From assembly GCA_964598485.1 (NCBI GenBank), contig CAZRCD010000002.1:62001-126000 (forward strand): 64,000 nt of DNA. The letters run 5' to 3'. The position numbers were made by a program, and so were the translations under genes. The stretch is from SOJA01 sp964598485. Lineage in GTDB: Archaea; Thermoproteota; Bathyarchaeia; Bathyarchaeales; Bathycorpusculaceae. The notes beneath the pieces are model-generated. The model was not told the origin of the DNA. It did not search any database and worked only from the letters and a program-made list of their open reading frames with translations. Numbering within the stretch: position 1 is the stretch's first letter; each line of letters starts with the position of its first letter. Positions 17,101-26,008 of the stretch are shown piece by piece.

Positions 17101-17325
17101 CTATGCCTCTGCCGCGTCTAAAATTTCATTCCACAAACGCAAAGTCTCCAGAGCTTCTTCTTCACTTAAAACCTCAATCGCATAACCAGCATGAACCAAA
17201 ACATAATCCCCCACCTTAGCATCCACAAGCATCACATTCACCTCTCTCAAAACACCCTCACCAAAATCCACTCGGGCGCCGTCACCCTTGATGTTTACAA
17301 CTTTTGCTGGAATTGCCAAGCACAT
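17101..17325 (-). CDS. hypC: HypC hydrogenase maturation chaperone
   Basis: 74 residues. The start is set at 17325 because HypC always begins MC(L/I)A and this reads MCLAIPAKVVNIKG; longer in-frame starts run into hypF and are discounted. The N-terminal cysteine becomes Cys1 after Met removal and carries the Fe(CN)2CO precursor. DYVLVHAGYAIEVL is the conserved second half. It lies between hypF and hypD. Confidence 0.95.
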   Translation of the reverse strand: MCLAIPAKVVNIKGDGARVDFGEGVLREVNVMLVDAKVGDYVLVHAGYAIEVLSEEEALETLRLWNEILDAAEA

Positions 17326-17377
17326 TAGTATCACACTTACGTGAACAAGCACACAGATAAATCCATTACGCTCAAAA

Positions 17378-19660
17378 CTACGAAAAACCAGCCACAACAG
17401 CCTGCCCAAAAGACAAGCCACCATCACCCGGCGGAACAACCTCATGAACCAGAAACTCCAAACCAGAAGCTTCAACAACCCTCCGCATAACAGAAACTAA
17501 AATCTCGTTGCATGCAACCCCACCCGAAAAACCTACCGTTTTGACGCCTTTTTCTAACGCCTTTTCAATCGCCAACCTGGCTAAGCCCTTACCCAAGTAT
17601 GCATGAGCAGAATACGCCAAATCAGCCTTAGAATATTTCCGCCGATTCTTAAATATTTCCAGAAGCAACTGAGTAGTGTCTAAAACGTCATTTTTTATTA
17701 TCGGTTTAAACTGTAAGACATCTCTGCCCTTAATTGCTGCAGCTTCCAATTTCATGGCTGGTTCACCCTCATAAGTACGTTCATAGCATATGCCTAAAAC
17801 GGCTGCAACCGCATCCAACACCCTTCCACAACTGGATGTTTCAATTATTTTGTTTCCCTTCTCAAGCTGATGAAGAATTATCTGAACCTCTTTTTCACCA
17901 TGCGGAAAATACTGTTGATTCTGTAGAAGCCATCTTTGCACATCCACTTTTTCATGCAACATTCCCGCTGCAACTCTCAACGGGTAACGTGTCGCCAAAT
18001 CCCCGCCGATTAGCGGCTGCTTCTGAAGGTGAGCTAAACGTTCAAAATCGGGAAAATCTCGGGTGCAGAATAAGATTTCACCACCCCAAGCTTCACCATC
18101 TAAGCCATATCCGTACCCATCACAGCAAATACCAACAATTTCCTTTGCGTTATGCTCTGCCATCAAAGCAGCAACATGTGCATAGTGATGCTGAACTTGG
18201 ATTAATCGCCAACCATTTTCGTCAGCAAGATCTTGGGCAAGCTTTGTTGTTGTGAATTTTGGGTGAAGATCACATGCAACTGTTTCAACCTTGCCGTTTG
18301 TTAGACGAATCAAGTGTTTGGTTGAGTTTTCCAAAAAATCTTGTGTTTCAATGTTTTCCACATCGCCTATATGCTGAGAAACAAACGCCTTATTCCTTAA
18401 CAAAACACATCCAGTATTGTTCAGTTCTCCACCTAAACCCATTACGCAGCGTTTAGCTTTTTCTTTCAGTATTATGGGCGCTGGTGCGTATCCCCTTGAA
18501 CGCCTCAAGAAGACTTGATGATTATTATGCAGACGAATAACTGAGTCGTCGCATCTGTGAGCAATTTGTCTGTCATGAAACAAGAAGTAATCCACAGTGT
18601 CGCCTAATCTCCTTAAGGCTTCTTTATCATTCTTTATTATCGGCTGGTTCGGAGGATTCGCACTTGTCATCACAAACGCTGGCTCATCCACCTTATCGAA
18701 AAGCATGTAATGCAAACCAGTGTAAGGAAGCATAACACCTACATTGTGCAGGCCTGGAGCAATCAAATCCGACAGATAATAATTTTCACTTTTGTTCAAA
18801 AGCACTATCGGACGAGTATAAGCTGTTAGAAGCTCACTTTCTTCTGCGCCTACTTCTGCAAAAGATTTTACGGTTTCCAAACTTTTAGCCATAATCGCGA
18901 GGGGCTTGTGTCTTCTATGCTTAACCTTTCTAAGCCTGATTAAAGGCTTATCCATAGTTGTTGCAGTGGCAACATGGAAGCCGCCGTATCCTTTAATGGC
19001 GACAATAAAGCCTTCTGAAAGAAGCTTCCCAGCTTCTCGTATATGGTCTTTATTCTCTACTGATTTGCCTTCTTTTGTTGTCAAGTATGCCTTTGGACCA
19101 CATTTTGGACAAGCAACTGTTTGTGCGTGGAAACGTCTGTTCAAAGGATTTGTGTATTCGCTTTTGCAGAAATTACACATTGGGAAGTCTCTCATGGTTG
19201 TGTTCTCTCGGTCGTACGGAAGCCTTTCAATAATAGTGTATCTTGGACCACAGTTTGTGCAGGTGATAAAGAAATATTCATATCTCGGATTTTCTGGATC
19301 TCTAAGATCTTTCAAGCATTCATCACAAATGGCTATGTCCGGGGGGATGACCGAGCCAGAAAGCTCAGCTTCGTCAGAACTCTTCAAAATTGTGAAAGCT
19401 TTGTACTCGTTTTTTCCTTTCAAAGGCAATGTGATTATTTCATAAATCTGTGCTAAAGGAGGTTTTTTCTCTTTTAAATCCCTCAAAAAACTTCTAATGT
19501 TCTCTTCTCTGCCTTCTAAGAGTATTTCTACTCCTGCATCGCCTCTATTCCTTACATAGCCGTTTAAATCGTTTTTCACGGCGATACGGTAAATGAATGG
19601 ACGGAAGCCTACGCCTTGAACTATGCCGGTGACTCTGATTTTCGCACGCACCAATGTCAT
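17378..19660 (-). CDS. hypF: HypF carbamoyltransferase
   Basis: 760 residues in the full family order. There is an acylphosphatase domain (GIVQGVGFRPFIYR, about 13-26), two zinc fingers (CDECLKD...CTNCGPRY; CNFCKSEY...CPKCGP, about 110-190), a YrdC-like domain (KGYGGFHVA, KHRRHKPLAI), and a Kae1-like C-terminal domain (QHHYAHVAALMAEH, GICCDGYGYGLDGEAWGGE, GFSGGVACN). It makes carbamoyl-adenylate from carbamoyl phosphate and transfers it to HypE. It heads the hypFCD operon. Confidence 0.97.
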   Translation of the reverse strand: MTLVRAKIRVTGIVQGVGFRPFIYRIAVKNDLNGYVRNRGDAGVEILLEGREENIRSFLRDLKEKKPPLAQIYEIITLPLKGKNEYKAFTILKSSDEAELSGSVIPPDIAICDECLKDLRDPENPRYEYFFITCTNCGPRYTIIERLPYDRENTTMRDFPMCNFCKSEYTNPLNRRFHAQTVACPKCGPKAYLTTKEGKSVENKDHIREAGKLLSEGFIVAIKGYGGFHVATATTMDKPLIRLRKVKHRRHKPLAIMAKSLETVKSFAEVGAEESELLTAYTRPIVLLNKSENYYLSDLIAPGLHNVGVMLPYTGLHYMLFDKVDEPAFVMTSANPPNQPIIKNDKEALRRLGDTVDYFLFHDRQIAHRCDDSVIRLHNNHQVFLRRSRGYAPAPIILKEKAKRCVMGLGGELNNTGCVLLRNKAFVSQHIGDVENIETQDFLENSTKHLIRLTNGKVETVACDLHPKFTTTKLAQDLADENGWRLIQVQHHYAHVAALMAEHNAKEIVGICCDGYGYGLDGEAWGGEILFCTRDFPDFERLAHLQKQPLIGGDLATRYPLRVAAGMLHEKVDVQRWLLQNQQYFPHGEKEVQIILHQLEKGNKIIETSSCGRVLDAVAAVLGICYERTYEGEPAMKLEAAAIKGRDVLQFKPIIKNDVLDTTQLLLEIFKNRRKYSKADLAYSAHAYLGKGLARLAIEKALEKGVKTVGFSGGVACNEILVSVMRRVVEASGLEFLVHEVVPPGDGGLSFGQAVVAGFS

Positions 19661-20067
19661 CTCTTTGTTCCAAATAGGGCAAATTCGAATCTGTGCAAGT
19701 TAAGGCTATTAAAAAACATATCGTTTTCTTTTTTCATGAACGATGACTCTTGGTTGGAGAAGCAACCTCCTGCAGAAGCTCTTCGCTTGAGGTTCCTTTC
19801 CTTCTTTGGAATTATCCAGCTCTACCTCTAAGCATTTTTTGAGATTTTCAATCCTGAAGTGTCATTTCTCCTTAAAGTCTCTATACCCAAAATCATAAGT
19901 TTGCCGTAGTTCTTCAACCATTTCTTAAACGCATTTTCTAGTGTCAACTTTACTGTTTATTTAGTGTTTCAAGTACGCGGTGATATTCAGACGTTTACGG
20001 AAAACCTAAATAAGTCAAGTTTAAATCATATTTACTTCAAAATCTAAAGATATCTTGAGGTAAGCCG
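19661..20067. other. Divergent intergenic region, hypF versus hydrogenase/HdrB operon
   Basis: This 407-base gap has no gene. On the plus side GTTTAAATCAT (20019-20029) is a TATA-like element about 45 bases before the ferredoxin ATG, with TTGAGGT (20054-20060) as its ribosome site. On the minus side an A/T-rich TTTTTTAATAG near 19702-19714 could serve hypF. The middle (about 19740-19930) is CT-rich and unassigned. Confidence 0.5.
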
Positions 20068-20547
20068 ATGGAAAAAGTCCAAGTTGAAGAACAAAAGGTA
20101 CTTCTCTACGACCCTCAAAGATGCACTGGCTGCCGCTACTGTGAGATTGCTTGCACCTTTTATCATTTCAAACATTTTAACCTTGAAAAAGCCCATCTGC
20201 ACGTACAGTTCAGCGAGAAAAATGCTGAATTCGAAGCAATTTACTGCCAACACTGTGACGAACCAATCTGCGTTGCTGCCTGCCCAAGCGAAGCAGCAAT
20301 CAAAGATGAAGAAACTGGGTTGGTGCGAATAAACCCTATGAGATGCATAGGATGCAAAACATGCACTTTCGCCTGTCCACTTTCAGTTCCATGGTTCAAC
20401 GCAGATTATAAAATTTCAATGAAATGCGACTTCTGTGATGGAGACCCGCAATGCGCCAAGTTCTGTTCTCCACAAGCCATACGAGTTGCAACTAGACAAG
20501 AGGCGTGGGAATTTAATAAGAAACACTACGTAGAGGTGTTGACGTGA
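20068..20547 (+). CDS. Polyferredoxin, HycB/AOR-type, four 4Fe-4S clusters
   Basis: 159 residues. Four cysteine motifs can be read: CTGCRYCEIAC, CQHCDEPICVAACP, CIGCKTCTFACP and CDFCDGDPQCAKFC. This is the HycB/HydN/DmsB-type electron-transfer subunit. It begins the 20.0-24.2 kb hydrogenase operon and overlaps the next gene by 1-4 bases. It likely links the hydrogenase to a partner oxidoreductase or ferredoxin. A paralogue lies next to the aldehyde oxidoreductase at 43362-43871. Confidence 0.9.
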   Translation: MEKVQVEEQKVLLYDPQRCTGCRYCEIACTFYHFKHFNLEKAHLHVQFSEKNAEFEAIYCQHCDEPICVAACPSEAAIKDEETGLVRINPMRCIGCKTCTFACPLSVPWFNADYKISMKCDFCDGDPQCAKFCSPQAIRVATRQEAWEFNKKHYVEVLT

Positions 20548-21218
20548 TGATTTCAGAAAATGAGATAATAGCTTATCTGAAGCAGGAACTGGGCGAAGAC
20601 CTTATTGAAGCATCGAAACCCCGTGAGAGAAGAGTTTTCGTTAGAATAAAGGTAACGACTCTTAGAAAAGCCGTCAATACTATGAAAAGGCGGTTTCAAA
20701 CGCTCCGTTTTATGACAATTTCCGTTGTTGACCATGGCTTGGATTTCGAATTCTTGTACCACTTCCATGTAGATGGAGCCGTTGTAACGCTGAGGAGTGA
20801 AAAACGCAAAGAAGACAACACACTAGAATCCATTGTAGACATAATCCCCGCTGCAAACTTCATTGAAAGAGAAATCGGTGAACTGTTTGGAATAAAACTT
20901 GTGAATCACCCTAAGCCACAGTATTTGATATTGACAAAGGATTGGCCAGATGACAAGCGACCACTGAGAAGACCACTAGAAGGAGAGCTTCCGAAGCAAG
21001 CGAGACCTGTGGCTGAAGCGTTAATATCAACCAGCTGCGTGGCTCCCATATCCGCATTCATGCAGAAAAAACGTGAAGAAGCAGGCTTACCTAAGACTCC
21101 ACCTTTTGCCTTTACAGATGAGAAAGCAATGCAAGAATTCCACGGAATCATGAAGGACACAAGCTTCGCTAAGAAGGCTGGTTTTGATTGGAAGAAGAAA
21201 CGACTACGACATAAGTGA
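20544..21218 (+). CDS. NuoC/EchD-like 30-kDa subunit
   Basis: 224 residues. The segment LESIVDIIPAANFIEREIGELFGIKLVNHP (about 92-121) carries the ERE(I/A)xDLFGI signature of respiratory-complex/group 4 hydrogenase 30-kDa subunits, and KDWPDDKRPLRR follows. GTG at 20544 or ATG at 20547 may start it; both overlap the ferredoxin stop. In Ech and complex I this subunit joins the peripheral arm. The C-terminal 70 residues are an extension I cannot place. Confidence 0.85.
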   Translation: MMISENEIIAYLKQELGEDLIEASKPRERRVFVRIKVTTLRKAVNTMKRRFQTLRFMTISVVDHGLDFEFLYHFHVDGAVVTLRSEKRKEDNTLESIVDIIPAANFIEREIGELFGIKLVNHPKPQYLILTKDWPDDKRPLRRPLEGELPKQARPVAEALISTSCVAPISAFMQKKREEAGLPKTPPFAFTDEKAMQEFHGIMKDTSFAKKAGFDWKKKRLRHK

Positions 21219-21234
21219 TGGAGGATTATGAAGA

Positions 21235-22110
21235 ATGGTTAGATATGCATCATTCCTCGGCTGCCAAATTCCAATGCGAATTCCAAGCATTGAAATAGCC
21301 TCAAGGAAAGTTTTTGAAAAAATAGGACTAGAAGCAGTTGACCTTTTAGGCTATTCATGCTGTCCAGAACCAGTAATCTCAAGGCTGTTGGATAAAACCG
21401 CTTGGCTGGCAGTGTCGGCGAGAAATCTAGCATTAGCAGAAGAACTTGGACTGGACTTGATGACATTATGTAATGGTTGCTATGAGACCTTAGTTGAAAC
21501 TAATGAGGTTCTAAAACATGAACCGGAGGAACTGCATAAAATAAATGAGATTCTGAAACCTTATGGCAAGGAGTACGCTGGAGAAGTAAAAGTCAAACAT
21601 GCCGTTGAGGTTCTTTACGAAGAGATAGGTGTTGACAAAATCAAACAACACGTAGTTAAGCCTCAGCGAATCCGAGTGGCTCTTCACTACGGATGCCATA
21701 TGTACCGCGAACCCAATGGAGGAGACATCAACCGGAAACCGAACATGATGAAAGAATTGACCCGAGTAACAGGCGTTGAAATTGTTGATTACGGAATTGA
21801 GCGTTTATGTTGCGGATACCCAAGCATGCAAGCAGACGAGGAGTTTTCGCTGAAGCAGAGGCTGCTTCTGAAGTTGAGACATATAAAAGAAGCTGGAGTC
21901 GACGCCGTAGTTTTGTCATGTCCAGCTTGCCAAATACAGTTTGAAATAGGTCAGATAATGCTCAAACAGTATGGTGTACAATACAGGATTCCATGCATCA
22001 ACCTAATGGAGCTGATGGCAATATCATTCGGGGTTTCATCAAAAGATTTGCATCTTGAATTTCATAAGAGCCCAGTTTTGCAGTTAGCTCAAAAAATGGA
22101 GGCAACCTAA
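21235..22110 (+). CDS. hdrB: HdrB-like subunit (two CCG domains) in the hydrogenase operon
   Basis: 291 residues with both cysteine-rich motifs: GC...YSCCPEP...LCNGC (about 9, 43-44, 79-82) and GC...RLCCGYP...CPAC (about 153, 187-188, 222-225). Proline follows the first CC where glycine is usual. HdrB holds two noncubane 4Fe-4S clusters that reduce disulfides such as CoM-S-S-CoB in methanogens. It lies between the NuoC-like and large hydrogenase subunits, where membrane subunits would be expected. No HdrC is adjacent. The substrate is unknown. Confidence 0.88.
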   Translation: MVRYASFLGCQIPMRIPSIEIASRKVFEKIGLEAVDLLGYSCCPEPVISRLLDKTAWLAVSARNLALAEELGLDLMTLCNGCYETLVETNEVLKHEPEELHKINEILKPYGKEYAGEVKVKHAVEVLYEEIGVDKIKQHVVKPQRIRVALHYGCHMYREPNGGDINRKPNMMKELTRVTGVEIVDYGIERLCCGYPSMQADEEFSLKQRLLLKLRHIKEAGVDAVVLSCPACQIQFEIGQIMLKQYGVQYRIPCINLMELMAISFGVSSKDLHLEFHKSPVLQLAQKMEAT

Positions 22111-22111
22111 A

Positions 22112-23239
22112 ATGCCTGAAATAGTCCAGATTGGACCCTATCGTCCACAACTACTGGAACCCGAACGCTTCGAATTAGTTGTGGAAAACAACAAAATAAT
22201 TGACGCTAACATCGAGTTAGGGTATGTGCATCGTGGCATAGAGAAACTGTTCACTACGAAGACTTACATGCAGAATCTTGCGCTTGCCGAACGTATCTGT
22301 GGAATCTGTTCGGGAGTGCATACACTTTGCTATGTCCAAACAGCAGAAGGAGTGATAGACGTAACTGTTCCAGATCGCGCTAGATTCTTGCGATGTATCT
22401 ACATGGAAATAGAGCGGCTGCACAGCCATTACCTGTGGTTCGGCGTTGTCGCCCACAGTTTGCATGAGACTAATGCATTCATGAAAATTATGGGGGAGCG
22501 TGAGCAAATCCAAGATTTACTAGAATATTTGACTGGAAACAGGATAAACTATCTCATAAACACGATCGGCGGCGTTAGAAGAGACCTAACTCCACAAAAA
22601 ACAGAGAAAATCCGAAAAGTAACGCATAACATGAAAGCCCTCTCAAACTACTTGCTGGCACTCTTAGATGAGAATGGAAGCCTCGCAAAGAAAACTAAAG
22701 GGATAGGCATACTGCCTAAAGAAAAAGCCTTGGATCTAGGCGCAGTAGGTCCCACACTTCGTGGTTCAGGAATAAACAGCGACGTTCGCAAGGACGATCC
22801 ATATGCCGCCTATGGAAAACTGGACTTTGAAGTAATAACAGAAGAAGAGGGTGATGTGCGCGCCAAATCACTTGTTAGAGCCAGAGAAACCCTTGAAAGC
22901 ATAAAAATAATCGAACAAGCCTTAGACAATCTTCCAAGCGGAGAGATTGCGATAAAACCTGGCGAACCACTGGAGAAGGAAGAGGTTGGAAGAGCAGAGG
23001 CTCCACGCGGGGAACTTGTCTACTACATTAAATCAAACGGAACAAACATTCCAGAAAGGGTTAAAGTCAGAACGCCTTCCTTTGCAAACGACTTCACTCT
23101 AATTGAGATGCTTCGCGGAGACTTGCTTCAGAATGCTAGAATCATAATTGAAAGCATCGACCCATGCTTTGCATGTACCGATCGCCTAACAGTTTTGGAT
23201 GCAAAGGCTGGCAAAGAACGGAGGATGATTTTGAAGTAG
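22112..23239 (+). CDS. [NiFe]-hydrogenase large subunit, group 4/NuoD-like, with intact Ni ligands
   Basis: 375 residues. L1 is ERICGICSGVH (about 61-71) and L2 is DPCFACTDR (about 350-358), so all four Ni-binding cysteines are present, unlike NuoD. Motifs ELGYVHRGIEKL, EIERLHSH and GGVRRDL mark the group 4/complex I family. The sequence after CTDR (about 17 residues) would be the cleavable C-terminal tail. Gene order is ferredoxin, NuoC-like, HdrB, large, small; no NuoH, NuoL or EchA/B-like membrane protein is present in the window. Confidence 0.9.
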   Translation: MPEIVQIGPYRPQLLEPERFELVVENNKIIDANIELGYVHRGIEKLFTTKTYMQNLALAERICGICSGVHTLCYVQTAEGVIDVTVPDRARFLRCIYMEIERLHSHYLWFGVVAHSLHETNAFMKIMGEREQIQDLLEYLTGNRINYLINTIGGVRRDLTPQKTEKIRKVTHNMKALSNYLLALLDENGSLAKKTKGIGILPKEKALDLGAVGPTLRGSGINSDVRKDDPYAAYGKLDFEVITEEEGDVRAKSLVRARETLESIKIIEQALDNLPSGEIAIKPGEPLEKEEVGRAEAPRGELVYYIKSNGTNIPERVKVRTPSFANDFTLIEMLRGDLLQNARIIIESIDPCFACTDRLTVLDAKAGKERRMILK

Positions 23240-23250
23240 GAGGAAGATTT

Positions 23251-24150
23251 ATGAGCGGAAAAACTTCAATTTATCGGTTTATGTCTGCCGGATGCAACGG
23301 ATGCGATGTCCAAATATTGGAATGTCTCGTTCCACGCTATAAACTCGCTGATTTGGGTGTAGAAGTTGTTTTTACACCAGAAGAAGCAAACGTTCTGGCA
23401 ATAACAGGCGGTATAAACGTTAAAGGAAGAGAAGAATTAAAGAAAGCTTATGAAAAGCTTAAGCCACCAAAACTTGTGGTAGCTGTTGGCAACTGCGCCA
23501 TTACAAAAGAGATTTTCGATAAAGGCTATCCGATGGTCGGACCACCAGACCAGATAGTTCCAGTCAACTTTTACATTTCCGGATGTCCACCAAGACCACA
23601 AGCAATCGTGACGGCAGTCGCAAGAGCCTTAGGGGCAACTTTAGAGGAAAAAGAGGATTATTGGGCGACTCCTGAAGGTTTCAGAGGAAAACACGAGTTC
23701 GATAGCGAAAAATGCATGGGCTGTGGTGCATGCGCCCAAGTCTGCAGTTCTGATGCCATTGATATTTTAGAAGACAATGGAAAACGCTTCATAAAGGTTG
23801 ATTATGGACACTGTTCCTTCTGTGCCTTCTGCCAAGATGAATGTCCAACTGAAGCCATAAAACTAACAAAAGAATACCATATGCTAACAGACAACCGAAA
23901 CACGGCAAACGTCACAAATGAAGTAGACTTGTTCAAATGTGCTTCCTGTGGAACGTACTTTATACCAGCACGCCAAATTGACTGGGCGCTTGAAAGAATA
24001 GAGAACGAAGTCAGTGAATACAAAGATTTCCACAGAGACCTAAAAACTGCAATGGAATTGTGCCATACCTGTCGAAGAAAAATCAGCAATATCCGAAATG
24101 CGAAAAAACTGTTGTCGCAACTTTCATCGAAATTTCAATCCTTTAGTTAA
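23251..24150 (+). CDS. Hydrogenase small subunit (NuoB/EchC-like) fused to two ferredoxin motifs
   Basis: 299 residues from the ATG at 23251, chosen because TAGGAGGAAG precedes it. The N-terminus is a NuoB-like small subunit with CNGCDVQILEC, GNCAIT and GCPPRP, the four ligands of the proximal 4Fe-4S cluster. From about residue 155 two NuoI/EchF-like motifs follow (CMGCGACAQVC, CSFCAFCQDECP). A C-terminal tail has two CxxC pairs (CASCG, CHTCR), likely a zinc or rubredoxin-like site. The fusion puts EchC and EchF functions in one chain. Confidence 0.88.
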   Translation: MSGKTSIYRFMSAGCNGCDVQILECLVPRYKLADLGVEVVFTPEEANVLAITGGINVKGREELKKAYEKLKPPKLVVAVGNCAITKEIFDKGYPMVGPPDQIVPVNFYISGCPPRPQAIVTAVARALGATLEEKEDYWATPEGFRGKHEFDSEKCMGCGACAQVCSSDAIDILEDNGKRFIKVDYGHCSFCAFCQDECPTEAIKLTKEYHMLTDNRNTANVTNEVDLFKCASCGTYFIPARQIDWALERIENEVSEYKDFHRDLKTAMELCHTCRRKISNIRNAKKLLSQLSSKFQSFS

Positions 24151-24221
24151 GTTAGCTAGTCCTAACACTCCTTTCAGCCCATTTTCATTAGTTTCTTTCA
24201 CGGCTTTTTGTAAATGTCTGC

Positions 24222-24255
24222 GTTATGGGTAACATGCGTTTGCGTTACACATAAC
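24222..24255. promoter_or_regulatory. 12-bp inverted repeat upstream of the sulfur-relay operon
   Basis: GTTATGGGTAAC (24222-24233) and GTTACACATAAC (24244-24255) are reverse complements with one mismatch and a 10-base spacer. They lie about 30 bases before the TATA-like ACTTAAAAAT (24284-24293) and about 90 before the tusA ATG. The position upstream of the TATA box fits an activator or a repressor site. It occurs only here as far as I can see by eye. Confidence 0.5.
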
Positions 24256-24341
24256 ATATCTTTGGGGTGTTTGCTTTCAAAAAACTTAAAAATGCCTTCC
24301 TTTTAGAAGGTAGCTTCAACAGAATGTAAGGATGTGACAAA

Positions 24342-24584
24342 ATGAATTCAGATGTGAAACCAACTGAAACTTTAGATGTTAGAGGAGAAGTGTGTCCATA
24401 CCCAGACGTGAAAACTCAGAAGAAAGTGAAGAAGATGAAATCAGGTGAAATACTAGAGGTACTTCTTGACTATCCACTATCTGCGGAACGAATGCCGCGA
24501 TCAATTGAGAAGATGGGACATGAGATTCTGAAAACCGAGAAAACAGGTACAGGCGAATGGAGAATACTGATAAAGATAAAGTAG
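24342..24584 (+). CDS. tusA: TusA/SirA-type sulfur carrier
   Basis: 80 residues. LDVRGEVCPYPDVKT (about 11-25) is the TusA signature with the persulfide-carrying cysteine in CPxP. The family passes sulfane sulfur between desulfurases, DsrE-type carriers and Hdr-like or Dsr enzymes. It is the first gene of a five-gene operon with a transporter and three DsrE/F/H-like proteins. Confidence 0.93.
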   Translation: MNSDVKPTETLDVRGEVCPYPDVKTQKKVKKMKSGEILEVLLDYPLSAERMPRSIEKMGHEILKTEKTGTGEWRILIKIK

Positions 24585-24597
24585 CGAGGTTATAAAC

Positions 24598-25644
24598 TTG
24601 ATAGATACGTCACTGATGATTTCTGGGCTAGTAGTGGGGATAATCTTCGGTTTTGTATTGCAACGTGGACGTTTCTGTATGAACTCAGCATTCAGAGACA
24701 TCATACTGATGAAAGAATACACACTGCTTAAGGCGGTTGGACTGGCAATAGTTGTTCAGATGATTGGTTTTCACCTCATGGCAACGATGGGATATATTCA
24801 ACTATATCCAAAGACAGTATATTGGGGTGCAATGATTGTCGGCGGCTTCGTCTTCGGCGTTGGCATGGTTTTAGCCGCGGGTTGTGCCAGTGGAACCACC
24901 TATAGAGTTGGAGAAGGCATGATGGGATCCTTCGTTGCATTGCTCGGTTTAATGATTGGCGGTGTTATAACCTCTGGAGGCGCTTTGATGGAGTTGAAAT
25001 CATATCTGCAACCCACTGAAGGCTTTTTGAAAGCGATAACTGCAGATAACCCTGGACCTTATGTGGGAAACTCAAATCTAACATTAGCCAATGTCTTCGG
25101 TTTAAATCCATGGATTTTCGTGATAATCATATCTATTATCATTATGGCTGTTCTGACATGGAAACGCGGAGGCGAAGAAACCAAGGTGGAAGGAACACTG
25201 TACGAAAAAATCTTCAAGAAGGGTTGGAACTGGTGGATTACTGGCATCGCCATAGGGATCGTTGGCATAATAGCCTTCCTAGCATTAAAGAAGTATGCTT
25301 TGGGAATTTCCGGCGGATGGTTTGGTTTTCTGGATGCTCTAATAACTGGTAATCCTGAAAAGCTAAACTGGTTCACATTCCTAGTAATTGGCGTAGTGAT
25401 AGGTGCTGCTGTCGCCGCTGGCATAGCAGGTGAATTCAAATTAAGAGCCCCAAATGCAAGGCGACTACTGCAACAGTTCATCGGCGGACTCGTCATGGGC
25501 ATTGGAGCAGTCATCGGAACAGCGTGCAACATTGGACATATACTAAGCGGTATACCTCAACTAGCGCTAAGCAGTATACTTGGCGGAGCATTCATAATCT
25601 TGGGATGCTGGGTAGCAGCATACATTATGTTCCTGAGGGGATAG
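24598..25644 (+). CDS. YeeE/YedE-family sulfur-compound transporter
   Basis: 348 residues from a TTG with GCGAGGT before it. About nine or ten hydrophobic helices are visible. The family motifs FVLQRGRFCMNSAFRD (about 18-33), GGFVFGVGMVLAAGCASGTTYRVGEG (about 82-107) and GIGAVIGTACNIGHILSG (about 300-317) carry the conserved cysteines that relay thiosulfate in the TsuA structure. Placed next to TusA, it most likely brings thiosulfate or another reduced sulfur species into the cell. Confidence 0.9.
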   Translation: MIDTSLMISGLVVGIIFGFVLQRGRFCMNSAFRDIILMKEYTLLKAVGLAIVVQMIGFHLMATMGYIQLYPKTVYWGAMIVGGFVFGVGMVLAAGCASGTTYRVGEGMMGSFVALLGLMIGGVITSGGALMELKSYLQPTEGFLKAITADNPGPYVGNSNLTLANVFGLNPWIFVIIISIIIMAVLTWKRGGEETKVEGTLYEKIFKKGWNWWITGIAIGIVGIIAFLALKKYALGISGGWFGFLDALITGNPEKLNWFTFLVIGVVIGAAVAAGIAGEFKLRAPNARRLLQQFIGGLVMGIGAVIGTACNIGHILSGIPQLALSSILGGAFIILGCWVAAYIMFLRG

Positions 25645-25645
25645 C

Positions 25646-25993
25646 ATGGCGACAATAGGCTTTCTCTTCTTTTCAGGGCCTTACCAGTCTGAGAGTCCGG
25701 AAACAACAATTGAGCTAGCGAAAGCAGCTTTAGAGAAAGGCATGAATGTTAAGATTTTCTGCTACATGGATGCGGTTAACTGTGTGAAAACAGGACAAAA
25801 GAAAGTTCCAGGCGTAACCAACATAGAAGAACAATTCAGAGAACTAATAGCAAAAGGAGCAGAAGTTCGCTTATGCACACTCTGTATGCTTGTAAGAGGA
25901 ACAAAAATCTTCATCGAGGGCGCTAAAAGAGCTGGAACACCCGACATTGCAGACATCGTGGAAGAATCCGACAGAGTTCTAGTAATCTCATAA
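25646..25993 (+). CDS. DsrE-family protein (TusD/DsrE-like)
   Basis: 115 residues. The N-terminus IGFLFFSGPYQSESPETTIELAKAALEKGMNVKIFCYMDAV is the DsrE fold opening. RLCTLCMLVRG (about 76-86) contains two cysteines, the second near the position of the active DsrE cysteine. It starts two bases after the transporter stop. These proteins carry persulfide between TusA and downstream enzymes. Confidence 0.85.
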   Translation: MATIGFLFFSGPYQSESPETTIELAKAALEKGMNVKIFCYMDAVNCVKTGQKKVPGVTNIEEQFRELIAKGAEVRLCTLCMLVRGTKIFIEGAKRAGTPDIADIVEESDRVLVIS

Positions 25994-26008
25994 AGGAAGA
26001 GAAGAAGT

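Noticed and set aside
17326..17478. 51-residue N-terminal extension of HypC
   Set aside because: HypC must begin with MC for its function; the extension overlaps hypF in another frame.
17734..18255. 173-codon plus-strand frame inside hypF
   Set aside because: It is fully within the HypF C-terminal domain on the other strand and has no motif.
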